Assembly: GCA_948567375.1 (NCBI GenBank)
Contig: OX419756.1
Span: 38,702,333-38,766,332 of the forward strand
Length of the DNA: 64,000 bases
Direction: 5' to 3'
DNA from: Lunularia cruciata
Lineage: Eukaryota > Streptophyta > Marchantiopsida > Lunulariales > Lunulariaceae
In this document: positions 18,846-30,562 of the stretch, in pieces
Numbering within the stretch: the first letter of the stretch is position 1
Layout of the letters: the number at the start of each line of letters is the position of its first letter
Made by a program: the position numbers and the translations under genes
Notes under the pieces: model-generated
The model's input: the letters and a program-made list of their open reading frames with translations, nothing else
The model's database searches: none
What the model was told of the DNA's origin: nothing

Positions 18846-20300
18846 GAGCCAAAATTAACACCACTTCACGCTTGACTGACAGCCTACGGTCCTCCTATTC
18901 CTGCTTGTTCTTACGTGGGGCCAGCGCATATGGATGCCCCATCATTATCCTACAGGGCGTACGCCCTTATCCTCAGTCGTTCGATTCTCGATCCGTCGGT
19001 GCATAGCCCACCTCCACCCGTTCATCGACCGGGCTGTGTGGAAGATTCCCTCTAACTTAAAGGTCCCTCGGTAACTTATATCTGTCCATGTACTCCCCAG
19101 GCACACAGCACCCCCCCCCCCCCACAACCCAACTTTCCTTTCGACATGCCTCTGCTGTTTCGAGCCATGGACGGTCGACCGCATTCCTGGCCCAGCTCCT
19201 CTTCTGCAGGCAGCCCCTCGTCCAGTTCCAACCCTTTTCTGTACGCTTCCTTCGCCCGCCCTCTTACCCTTTCGGGCTCGGCCTCGGCTCTGTTCCTTTA
19301 ATGTGTACTAGGTGCTTTTCTGTCCAAACCAGCGTCGGCCCCATTATTTATTCCCGTGATTCACCGGGGGGGAATATTAAATGCGTACCATTGCTGCAAA
19401 CTCGAGGTACACCGAAACGATTTTCCCCACCAGTCAAATAATATTTTAAGCGCTCGACAGAGCATCTTGGTACTCTCTTTCTTAGATATTGGAGGATATA
19501 TCTACGGGGAAATTTATTGCTGCGGATCCCAAGATCTTGACAATGATGAAATGTCGTGATGCTTTCTGCCAGTTTCTAGTGCTATAAATCTGGAACGAGA
19601 CAAGCAGTCCGTTCGCTAGACGAGACGGGCAGTTCTGCTCTTGCTGTTGGAAGACTAGAGTTCTCTGCTAGAGTGCAACGCCAGAAACAAGCCAGTCAAC
19701 CTCCAGGCACGTCGGCCCACTTTCGTATGATCTTTCAAATGAACCCCATGGCCTTGGTTTCTAAACCTGTCTCATTTCTGGCATTTCGTCTTCTTCCAGT
19801 CGGAAGAAGACGAAGAACGTCGAATCCAAGGTGGGTACGAGCTGCCAAGTGCTTTGTTAAGTGCTTCATACCGAGGAAATCATAAAGAGAATAGACTACG
19901 TCAAGTCTTCTATTCAAACGACCAGCATGTTCATCCCAGATCGTGAAGATCCCGTTCCTGTCATGTCATGCGTCTGCCAAACATAATCTTTTGATCGTTA
20001 TCTAGTACCCTGAAAGCGTAAAAGACTCCCAAAGTCTTGTTCTGGTAGTCTTTTGGGAAAAGTAAGTTCGCATAAAAGTCCATCCTTCCTTGGCCAAGTT
20101 TCTTAGGACAAGGAGATGGGATTCATCTTTCAAGAGAGACACACGGGATATGGTGATCAATTAAATAAAAATGACATATCTAGGATGCGGATTTTCAAAG
20201 ATGCTTGTAGTGTTACATTGAGTAGAATCAATCGGGGTAGTTTTTAAGGTAGAACAGGATTCAGGTGAATACTCGTAGTTATCCGTGAGCCCCTGACGTT
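18846..20300. other. Intergenic region upstream of SnRK1
   Basis: No supported gene. Contents are C/T-rich stretches, a run of 13 C at 19111-19123 and a hairpin at 19785-19814 listed separately. Short open frames on both strands are not conserved in any way I can see. The composition is less AT-rich than beyond 20300, where the gene island ends. Confidence 0.5.
19785..19814. repeat. Perfect 13-bp hairpin
   Basis: TTCGTCTTCTTCC and its exact reverse complement flank the loop AGTC. The position, in a region without a recognised gene, gives no clue to function. It is too short for a typical plant miRNA precursor. Confidence 0.85.
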
Positions 20301-23300
20301 ATTTCAGTTTCTCGATAGTTATTTATATTTATTCATTTCTTGCCTTTCTTAATACTTATGTTGAGTTCATCCCCTACAGCAGATATTCTCAACAAATCAT
20401 ATTTTTGTTTATTTCAGCTATATTATTTATTGAAATCTATTTACGGTTCATTAAAACGTAATTGCATGACAAATTGATGCTACTAACCGTAATGTACATG
20501 AGAATGATGGTTCCCCAATTGAAACTCATGACAATAACATCATGTACTGCTTAGTAACTAATGAATCTTTCCTTTCCTCGAGTAGAACATTGGCTTTACC
20601 TTTCCAGTTTCTACCAAATACAGAAATTTTGGAAATTTTGGAAATTTTATTTTTGATTACTAATTTCTCAACAGTCTATTAAGATGAAATAAATCATAGT
20701 GAAAAAGAAGAGTGCTTAAATGGTTTATTCATGGTTAATATAATAGCAATTAATCAAATATAGAGGAAACCATATAAAGAATATAAAACTCTCTTTATCT
20801 TTCATTGGTGATATTCTTCATAGTTTCTACAAAATACTTCACAACAAGAATAGGCTTTGAAATTGTTAAAAATTAAATGCTACCAAATAGTTAAGGGTTT
20901 CAGTTTGAAATTTTACAACATTGCTATGTGAGAAGGTAAATGAATAACTCTATTCCGCAAATACTAACTTGATACGCTAGAAGGTTAATCTCACCATACA
21001 ATTGAATGGATCCATGAATTTATTCCTCAAGTTTTATTGAAGGTAAAATCAAGCAACTATCAACAGAAAATAAAGAAGTATCAATTAGGGCACTTAATAA
21101 TTTCTTAGATTGTTTAAAAATTAAGAGTACCATTATCCAATTACAGTTTTGTAAATTTTTTATGAGTAATCTCATAAATATGTGAATATACTAGTGTGTA
21201 ATAAGGTAACCCAAATTTTGATTTGTTTAGCACTTTCTATAAATCGATAATGTCTTGTTTTTATACTCTCTCTCTTTATTTATTCGATAAACTTATTTAA
21301 TTCCAATGCCTATGATCTCTATTAGATGTTTTCTAATACTTTGCTCTTGAACTCTTTTCACAAAATCCATGTTTAATATCTAATCAAAAGTGATTGATAC
21401 GACCTTGGTTTTCTAAACTCTATAAAGTATCTCCACATGCAATTCATAAATTTTTATAAGAGCATTCATTAACATTATCATTTTGCTATTGAATACTATA
21501 CTAGGCAAATTAAAAACTTCTTGTATATATTATAGTTAATAAACCTTTTTAATTATCCTAAGCTACAAAATTGTTTCAACTTCAAGATGCAAGAAAAATA
21601 TAAAACCAACAATATATTCCGATTCATCTTGTCTTTTTTTCATTCATCCTAGTCAATCTAAGATAAGTAATGAAGATTAGTAATTTAAACAATATCTCTA
21701 TATGTTAAGAAATACATTTAATAGAAGTTTGCTTCTTCGATATTCTCTTAAGAGTCTCTTCCATGTATTGATGGGCCTGATTTTCTGAACATAAAGGTTA
21801 GCTTCATTGTATATTATCCAAGTTTGCTTTGCTTCTCTATAAAGTTAACTTGCTTTTACTCTATATAAATCAAAGCTTTAGATAATAAGTAGTGGATTCA
21901 GTATTACTTTTCCAAATCCTCAAGTTTATCTTTTTTTGCTATTGAATTATTCAGGAGTTTTTATTAATTTTGAACTTATAATAAACCATTATAAGTAGAT
22001 TTTATTTATGTAAAACATGTTTTATAATAAATGAAATATTTTGTTTTAGTTAATTAATATAACCTCTTCAAGCTAGGAATCAATTTCACAAAAATTAAGT
22101 AGGAATAATACCCATACTAACTATTCTAATTTCATTTCTCATCAACTATCATGAATTCTTTTTCTTTTTCTCCTACCACATTTCCTTTTATTGGGATAAG
22201 AGACATTTAAAATTTATTTATTTATTTATGTTTGGAATTCATCCAAAGGTTCTTAATGCATGAAGTAAAAAGTATCCAAGTTTATTTTTTATTCTATTCT
22301 TATTCCTAAAATAATTTCAAGAATTGGCTAAATATCTCTTTTCAATTTATGGTATTGTATAGTAGATTTCTTATAGTAGATTTTATACTTAAATTTAGTA
22401 GTTTTGATAAGGGCTGCTTAGTTTCATATTAATCATGGATGTAGCATAATACCTTAGTACTGATTATTTCAGTACTAAGGTATTATGACTGTTTGATAGA
22501 TGCTATTTTTGACCTTATCTTGAGAGTATTGTGAGTTGTTGTACTATTCTGATTGGCTTATGATTCCCAGATTATAAATGATGAGCCAAAAATTAAATTA
22601 AATAAAATATAGTCAATTTTCATGGATCATCTAACCATTAGATAAGCAAACCAACATAAAAGGATTTAAATTGAAGAACAATTCTATGATATGTCTTAGG
22701 AGGAAATTTATCCCAAGTCTCAATTAACTTGTTTTGATCCTATTCAAATGTTTCAACTAGCATGAAATCCATATAGCTTGAACTTATGTTTCCTTTTAAG
22801 CTCAATAGCTTTGAAGAAACCTAGGTCCAAACTGGATAAATGGAATGTTTATATTACTAATACACAAGTGATTTCTATTACAATCAACTCGTCTTAGCTT
22901 TTCAATAATTTATGGTCATGAAAAAAAATGAAGTTCTAAATGTGCAAAGTAATTTTATTTCTTGTTATGATATGATCATCTATATTTACCCTAAACACTA
23001 AACATCATATCCTAAATTATAAGTTTACTTTTTATGTAACTACTTTTAACCATTGGATCAGCCAAAACTCCAAGCCATTGGGTAGATCATAACCTCCAAG
23101 CATGACATAACCTGAATGTGTCTCCCTTTCCCTTTGACTTGTTTCTCAATATGAGGTGGTACAATGGCACAGTCAAGATTCTTAACTTGGACCCAATGGC
23201 AAAGCCATAGCCATCATATAGTGCTAGTTAGTACTAGACTTAATGATATTTGGTTTTTGTGGTGTAATAAGATGCTAAGATATGTATAATAGAAGAAATA

Positions 23301-23400
23301 TTTTGCTAATATATAAAATAGCTTTGTAGGAAGTACAAACAGAGTATACCTTTTAAAATTACATTTTGATATTTTTCTCAAATTTCTTCTATTTAAACAG
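20301..23400. other. Very AT-rich gene desert
   Basis: About 3.1 kb of strongly AT-rich sequence without open frames of note on either strand except a 68-codon chance frame. There is no LTR or TIR pair apart from the 22445-22487 inverted repeat listed separately. It is probably decayed repeat DNA. Confidence 0.5.
22445..22487. repeat. Perfect inverted repeat, 19-bp arms, 5-base loop
   Basis: The left arm (22445-22463, CATAATACCTTAGTACTGA) is matched exactly by its reverse complement (22469-22487) across the loop TTATT. The arms are uninterrupted in otherwise decayed DNA. It may be a foldback-type insertion or the tips of a minimal MITE. The surrounding bases show no clear target duplication. 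Confidence 0.9.
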
Positions 23401-23405
23401 CCAAG

Positions 23406-23512
23406 TAAAGGTGGTGACACACATTTACGAGAGTGGAATTATTTTTTGTAAAGCAAAGGTGGTGACCCACCTTTGCTTTATGAGAGTGGAATTCTTTTTT
23501 TTGTTAGTTTAA
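23406..23512. repeat. Imperfect ~50-bp direct duplication, with a 14-bp hairpin inside the second copy
   Basis: AAAGGTGGTGAC begins both units (about 23406 and 23455), and both continue to GAGAGTGGAATT followed by a T-rich tail ending TTTTGT. Within the second unit, TAAAGCAAAGGTGG (23449-23462) is followed by TGAC and its exact reverse complement (23467-23480). The first unit lacks the pairing arm, so the hairpin arose after or with the duplication. Confidence 0.85.
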
Positions 23513-25860
23513 TAAGAGATAATAGGAGGTAGTATAATAGTAGGAGACAAAAATAGAGGAATGTTTGTTATTTGTTGGTTGAACTTGTAATATGGCTTAG
23601 ATGATGCCTTTACTCTCATGGGTCTACAGGTCTAAAGGATGAGGTGCAAGACCACTCCTAAAACAAGGTAGCCTATAGAAAGAAAGACCATTGTACTAAT
23701 AATAAAGACCAAACATCTTGTCATTTTAACCACAACAATGTATGAACTGTTCATCAAATTTGTCACTATGAACTTCATGATATTTATAAGAACTAATCAA
23801 CCACTATGACTTTGTGCAAACAAGGAAGACAAGTAAAAAATTTCAAGGGGTAAGACAACTCCCGCATGTTTGTGTCTCAAGAACAACTGAAGCATATTCA
23901 ATTGGTATGACTGCACTGCCAAAGAATAGAAATGCTTACCATTTCTATAGATTAATGTGTCTTCACAACAAACATGTGACCAATCTTTATTGACCGCCAT
24001 GATTGCCAAATGATGGAATGGTTGGCCTTCACTAAAATTTACAAACTCACTTCATACCATGAACTTTTTGCATTCTCACTTTTTACTTTCACCAATGCTT
24101 TTGTGCTTTCTACTTTTTCAACACTTTGTTAGTGTGAGAGCTCATTCTTGGCGTGTTACAACTCATTCTTGGTGTGTTTGTGAGAGGATTTTTTTCTAGA
24201 TACTTATCTTAGCTTTTGTCCCTGATGGCATTTGTGGCTCATAAAATCATAAACAAACCCTGAGATTTTTGAGTGTGGACTCCATCTCAAAGTAGAATAC
24301 ACTAGATTATTTGCTATGCAACTTGAACATATTTGGCATTTCCATATGAGAAGAAATTCAAGACAATGATAACACAAGTAGTAATTCATAGGAGGTAATC
24401 CTACCTTTTGGATAGAAGATCATTGGCAATAGATTCTCAAACATGAAACCTCTCCATTTGGCCAAATATTTATAGATACTCCTATGGTTGTAATACAACA
24501 ACTTCAGACCAAGATGGACAAATTGTTTGATGAAGCCAAAATAACTATGGCTATTGAGTGGATTACCTTAAAGATCCTATCCATCAAGTAGTCACCAAAC
24601 TTATCATAAAGTTATTCAAAACCAAACAAAAATCTTATGTCAACTTGAACTAAGCCATCTTCTTCCAGTTCCTTCACAAGAAAAAACCAATAACTTGGGC
24701 ACAAATGTTTTATGAACGAGTAGTTGAATTAGTATAAGAAATGAAAGAGTAAGGAGCTGTTATGATCATTTCATCATTTGTAGTTCACTTCTACTCAGGC
24801 ATGAACCTCTTATAAAGGAAGAGAAGTAAAAATTACACAAGTTACAATCATCACTTAGACTTCTTCAATACACATCTAGATGTATAACAAGAATGGAGAA
24901 ATATTTGCTAGTAGAGGAGAAGTATGCAAGCCCCAAGAAGTTTGTACTAGTAGATTAATCATACAACATAACAAACCTTTGGAAGCAGACAATAGCCATA
25001 CGTCCCAAATTTCATGCCTCCAAGAAGTAAAAATAAACCACCCCAGTGATAGATGTATCATCATGCAAAAATAGAAGCAAACAAGCAAACAAAGAAGAAG
25101 AGTGAAACAAAGGAGACATAGAAAAAGCAAGAAATTTATATCACACATGCCTTAGATTGTGGGAAAGCCACCTCTAAGAATAGCAATGGAGAGTGAGAAG
25201 CAATAATTAGTTCACTCATATTTTTTCACCTATCAAGGGCAATGAGATGGACATTAAGGGCATGAAAGACAAAGCCAAATCATCTCAACAAAGGCAATGA
25301 TAGATGCAGCTCTCTTGTGGAGGAGAAAATGATGGTGGTTGATGACAAAGACATCCCTATTTTCCACTTGAAAAGAACACCCAAGAAAGTAGCCACCATC
25401 ATGGACTTCATCCTAAGTTCCCATGGTAACAAAGTAGCGTTGTCAAGAAGAGAGTAGGTCAAAAAAGTTCATACAAATGAACCCAGCTATGTTACCAATG
25501 AACTTGGTATAGAAAAGGATCTTATTTCAAAAGAAGAGGTTCTTAAAATAAAATAAAAAGGAGTCCATGGGAGGATGATTGCAGGACAAAAAAATAGATG
25601 CAAGTGTGGCCAAAAATGCAACCACAACATACAAGGAGATGGAGATGGAGAAGGACCAGCCCATGAGCCCACTATTGGTAAACAAAGTAAGGGCAAAGAC
25701 TCATCATATGATGGGAGACCTTCTCCATGAGGTAAAGCCCAATGGTAACTCACTCTTGTGGTTGATGATGATATATATTATCAACAACATGGGACCAACG
25801 ATGGAGGCACTATAGGAATATTTACCTTTCTACCACAAGCTAACAACACCATCATGGATC
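23513..25860. other. No recognisable gene
   Basis: Short open frames on both strands look like chance. Around 24430-24860 the plus strand reads partly like a decayed coding sequence (many sense codons between stops), but I cannot assign it to a family. No repeat pair was seen. Confidence 0.4.
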
Positions 25861-27250
25861 CATTAACAGGCATAAGGAAACTTCACCCTCTTGCATAAAT
25901 TAGTGTGAAGGATAAGGCCTTACTTTGTAGTGAGCTTAACAATGTCAAAAAAAAGCTTACTATGGACAAAACTTGTTCTCAAGAGAGAGATCATTTGTTT
26001 GAGGAGTACCAAAAGGACTAGCTCAAATGAGAGAATGTCCTATGAGACTTGAAGGCAAACCTTGACACTCTAAGTCACAAAGTTGCATAACAACAAACCA
26101 AACATGACAAGCAACTTCATGTACAAGATGAGGAGGTAGCATCTCTACCAAATTAGTTGGACAAAGCCTATGTCAAGATGATTGTAGCAAAAGCTTGTTA
26201 TAAGAACCTTAAGAGGGTATGATAGACCTTTGTACAGTAACCTCCCACTTAAGTACGCAACTTGAACTTGGAGGGTATGTGCGAACTTAACCGCTAGGTG
26301 CGTACTTCAGATTACTTTGTCCCAAATTGCATGCACTCAAAGAGCATGTTGAAGGGCAAGCGGTGGATGATACTGATGACCCTTCTCCTTGGGTTGAATG
26401 CAAGTTTAGAGATTGGAATCATATTTTAGGATATCAAATCTCTTTATAAATGGGTCCTCGATATTGAGGACAAGCTGCTCTACTCTGAAGTTCAAACGGA
26501 AGTTGAAGAAACCTTCAAAGAATTATGTGAAATATACCAAAGCAAGGGCTGCGAGGTTGCCATCAAAGCTAAGTGCAAAAAACTTCAAAATTTGCATCAA
26601 ATGATGATTAATGACATGTACAACTTATAAACATTGAACCCTAAATTTTCAACCAGAATATGCACACTTAATGGGGATGCGTACTTTAATGGGTGTGTAC
26701 TTAACCGGGAGGTTACTGTATTCAAGAGCTTAATATGAGCCTAAAGCATCAAAAGGAGAAGGAAGATAATTTGAAGGTAAAGGCTTGTGACAAAGTGATA
26801 GTGGAGCTCCAAAGTGAGCAAACAAACTTGGAAAACAAATGGACGTGGCTACTTGCAACAATAGGGTATATGGTGATTCAAATCCTAGACCAACTAGAGT
26901 AGATAGCCAACAAACACCCATAGCATATGAAGTTGCAAGACCTCAAGATATGAATTGACACATTGGAGAGAAAGGGCTATTTTTGGTCAAACAAACAACT
27001 TAGAGCATTATTGGTCAAACTTTAGAGCCATATCTACTCCAAGTTCCAAGAGATAGAATCCAGCTTGGCATGAGAATTTGGCAATTATAAGAAGGAGCTT
27101 GTAGAGCTTATCTAGCTATATAAAGGCAATGGGAGTTTTTTTGTAAGTGCCAGCCTACCTTGCAACAAACAAGTAATTGATTCATAAAAACTAGCATTAG
27201 ACAACCTTGTATGATATAAACCTTTGGCAACTTAGTAGAGAATGACTATG
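25861..27250 (+). pseudogene. Relic of a long coiled-coil protein, interrupted by a TIR element
   Basis: On the plus strand, pieces such as SERDHLFEEYQKD, LKANLDTLSHKVA and, after the transposon, QELNMSLKHQKEKEDNLKVK and LQSEQTNLENKWTWL are rich in Lys/Glu/Leu with heptad-like spacing. Many stops and shifts are present. The 484-bp TIR element at 26235-26718 sits in the middle, and coding-like sequence resumes beyond it. Similar Lys/Glu-rich relics occur at 35211-36080 (minus) and 56480-57730 (plus). Together they look like one repetitive gene family, probably carried by retroelements. The host protein is not identified. Confidence 0.5.
26235..26718. mobile_element. Non-autonomous TIR transposon, pogo/Tc1-mariner type
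   Basis: The 25-bp terminal inverted repeats match at 22 positions and begin CAGTAACCTCCC at both ends. TA lies directly outside each end (26233-26234 and 26719-26720), as expected for a TA target-site duplication. CAGT termini with a TA duplication are typical of pogo/Tigger-like members of the Tc1/mariner superfamily. The 484-bp interior has no transposase. A stretch at 26490-26600 reads ETFKELCEIYQSKGCEV and might be a transposase or cargo remnant, but I would not insist. Inserted into the coiled-coil relic, so younger than it. Confidence 0.85.
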
Positions 27251-27351
27251 ACACATCTTATAGTTAGTATAGGATGGACCTTGTGTTTGCAGTTCAAGGT
27301 TCTCTATACTAGTATGCACTTTTTTGACCTTAGTTAAGACATGATCTTATG

Positions 27352-28082
27352 TGTAATCTTGCAAGGATAGTAGACGTTAAGAGAAACACACAATTTCACA
27401 CTCAATCTCCGATGCCCCTAAAGGAACACCTTGACTATATTATATAGCAAAGTGGACTTCCTTGAAGGAAGCTCCACCCTTGGATCACATACATGGATTG
27501 GTGACATGTCAGCAATCTCTACCCTTAGATTAGTTGCATGCATGGGTGACATGTTGGTTCTGATCCTATATGAATGGTCAAACCTTCTTTGACCAAAGGG
27601 AATCTTTAGAGAATCTCCAAATCATGTGGGTGAGGAACCGTTGGAAAGCTCTCAATGAGACAAACTTGGGGAAGGGAGAGATAGCATTTTCTTTATTTTT
27701 TGGGGAGGGGGTGATTTGCACATTTTCAAGGTCTAATTCATCCATTTAGCCATCCAAAATTTGGCTATGAAATTTCTAGGCTATTTTTAACTTTTGCTCT
27801 ATTAGTAAAAGTCCTCTTTTGGTAACAATTCTATCTGATCTACCTTACCCATCATGTATAACATCCTTCTAGATATAACTGAGCCTATTTTCACCTTTGG
27901 ATGATATGTCTAGCTTTTGGTATTATAAATTCAAGCTATTTTTGGTTCTTGCATAATTAGTAGAAGTACTCTCTTGGTGATACCTCTATTTGATTTACCT
28001 AGCCTATCACACATAACATCATTCTACGTGTTACCAAGTTAATATCAACCTCTAGCTAATATGTCTAGCTATTGGTATTACA
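27352..28082 (-). repeat. Solo LTR 1 of the chromovirus family
   Basis: Ends are TGTAATC...GGTATTACA, with the U3 side at the right. Perfect 5-bp target duplications TTATG flank it (27347-27351 and 28083-28087). No primer-binding site or polypurine tract adjoins, so it is a solo LTR left by recombination. The body shares its segments with the LTRs listed at 33266, 36229, 37127, 38907, 53658, 60208 and 61405, for example the GGATGGGTGACATGTTGG box and the 'GGCCTAATTCATCCATTTAGGCCT'-like palindromic region. Confidence 0.9.
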
Positions 28083-30200
28083 TTATGAATACATCCACAA
28101 GACAAATAATAGTAAAGACAAGAGGTTGAGGTGGCCATTCCACATAGTCCATGCCTATTTAAGATTAGATTAGGATAAGATAAGATAGGTCTTTTGAGGC
28201 ATGGATTTAATTGAAAGATTTCTAGGACATTGCAGCCACTAGATCTCTTTGGCGGCTTTCTAGATCATGTATAAAAGGCTTTAGCCCATTGTTCACTAGG
28301 TTCTTTTGTTGCATCATTCCTTTGAAATTAAATGGATTTTATATCATCAAGACAATTGACTCGGTGTATGTATATATATCTATGTAGTGTATGAATTATT
28401 ACATGTCCAATTGAGTAGAAGTGAGGAATATTGACATAAGAGCATAAGCACTTGAATGAGTTGAGACATTCATGTGGAACTAGAATATTCATCTTTAGGT
28501 GCCTTGTAGAGGTCAAAGACAATATAATGATAGTTTGCCAAACACCTAGAGTATCATGAAGTAACAAGAGACTATAAGATTAAGTAGCATGATCCATGTA
28601 GGACTCTTGTGATGTTGTACTTTTTGTGAAAGATAGAATCCTACTTCACCATTGTAGTCATCAAGATGATCCTAATTTTTCTTTAGACGTGCATTCCATG
28701 ATACTAATTGTATGGCTTCTTTGTCTTATTGATCCATTATGATCATGAACTTTGTGATATGAAAAAAACTCCAAATATAGACGATTGTCTCAACAATATG
28801 AATTTGGAATCCGATAGTATAAGAGAATGACATGGAGATTCCAAGGCAAATTGACCTTCATTATGAATGAACCATTTGGATTAGATTGTTAATGAGAATG
28901 ATTACTCTTGATTTATCTTTTTTAAGTGCACTAGGTGTGATGACATTGCACACTTTTGGGTATGACTCTACCCAAGTGGTTAAATATGCAACAATAGATG
29001 GTCCTCAATATGACATTTAATCTCATTTTTAATCATCTCCAACTCATATCTTCTTGGGACAGAGCTGTTTTCATCAAATTATTATGAATTTGAATGACAC
29101 TTTATTATTACATGATTCTTCTTAAAAATAAATATTATATTTTTACTTTCTTTCAAAACTCCACATGTAATGTATGACACACTCCTATTATCATGGCACA
29201 TTTGGAACTTCTTAAATGCTTAAAATTGTTTGATTACATTTCATATGTAATAAAAAATATAGATCAATTAGGCTCAAAAATCATAAAATCTATATTTTTA
29301 GCTTAAATATATTGATATGTTTAAAATATATAATACAAAAAAAATAAAATTGATAATATTCTAAATAGCCAATTTTAGAGTAACATTTTTACAAATTTGA
29401 GTATATTATTGACACTTGTATATATTTGATATTTTTAATGAATTTTTATGTCAAATTTTATCATTCTTTATAATATGCTCTTGTATATGTTTATGTATAA
29501 TTCCATCTTCAATATATCATAATCAGTATATAGTCCTCTATATATAATATTTATAATATGGATTTTCTCCAAAAAAATTAATATAAAAATATATCATGAA
29601 AAATATCATGAAAATAAACATAAAAATAATATGATTTTCTACATATGCCAATATAAGTAGCATACATAAAATATAGTATTTATAAAGTAATAAAATAAAA
29701 AATGATTTCAAAATTTTGATTATCTTCCACAACAAATTAACTATTTTATCTAAATTTCTATACTTACTCTCTTTCCTTTGCAATTTTATCCTATTTTGTA
29801 AAAGATCAAGAGAGAAGTAAGAGTATATAATATCACATTCAAAACTCTAAAGTGCATGAAACTATGAATGCTTAACCTAAGCTTGGGTTTTGGTATTTAT
29901 AGGTAACCTAGGTAAAAAACTCACAAGAAGCTTCCCATGAAAGTTCCATCTAGAAGCTTCCTTTCTTGAGTGAAAGCTAAGTTAGCTTTTTACTTGGTGT
30001 GCAAGCTAAGCCAATCATTTGCTTGGCTTGCAAGTTAAGCTAGTTGTGGAAGCACACAATTAATTGATGGTAGTTTGCATGTGAAAATAGTGATTCTTCA
30101 CCAAAAACATATGTGCAAAATTCCTAATGGTTGGACCCCAACTATAAATTTGCAATCTTAGCTCACACAACTATTTCTCCAATTTTCAAAATTTCATGAG
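28083..30200. other. AT-rich DNA, no gene; includes one copy of repeat family C
   Basis: 28083-29790 has no supported gene and becomes extremely AT-rich from 29100 to 29760. From about 29790 to 30060 a minus-oriented copy of repeat family C is visible: it shares 'GCCAAG...GCTTAGCTTG' segments with 54291-54650 and 63521-63830. No other structure is seen. Confidence 0.5.
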
Positions 30201-30562
30201 GAGTCTTAGGCAATTTCATAGACAAAAATTGTGAGTTGAGAGTTGGGGATTTAAGAGATTGGATGAGCATGTGCTCAAGGTAGCTCATGATTGTCAAAAA
30301 AGGATTGTGAATAAGCATGATTTTGCTAAAGCAAAGAAGACATAGAGTGCCTCCCTAGCTGATTTTGGCATCACCTAGAGTGAGTCTTAGGCAATTTCGT
30401 CGACAAAAATTGTGAGTTGAGAGTTGGTGATTTAAGAGATTGGATGAGCATGTGCTCAAGGTAGCTCATGATTGTCACAAAAGGATTGTAAATAAGCATG
30501 ATTTTGCTATAGCAAAGAAGACATAGAGCGCCTCCCAAGCTGATTTTGGCATCACCTAGAGT
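30201..30562 (+). repeat. 181-bp tandem duplication, two copies
   Basis: Both units (30201-30381 and 30382-30562) begin GAGTCTTAGGCAATTTC and end ATCACCTAGAGTGA, with only scattered substitutions between them. The start of the following protein relic lies directly downstream, and the duplication may include its 5' flank. Confidence 0.95.

Noticed and set aside
19111..19123. C13 run as a biological signal
   Set aside because: Simple homopolymer, prone to assembly error; a G14 run in the LTR at 60573 is similar.
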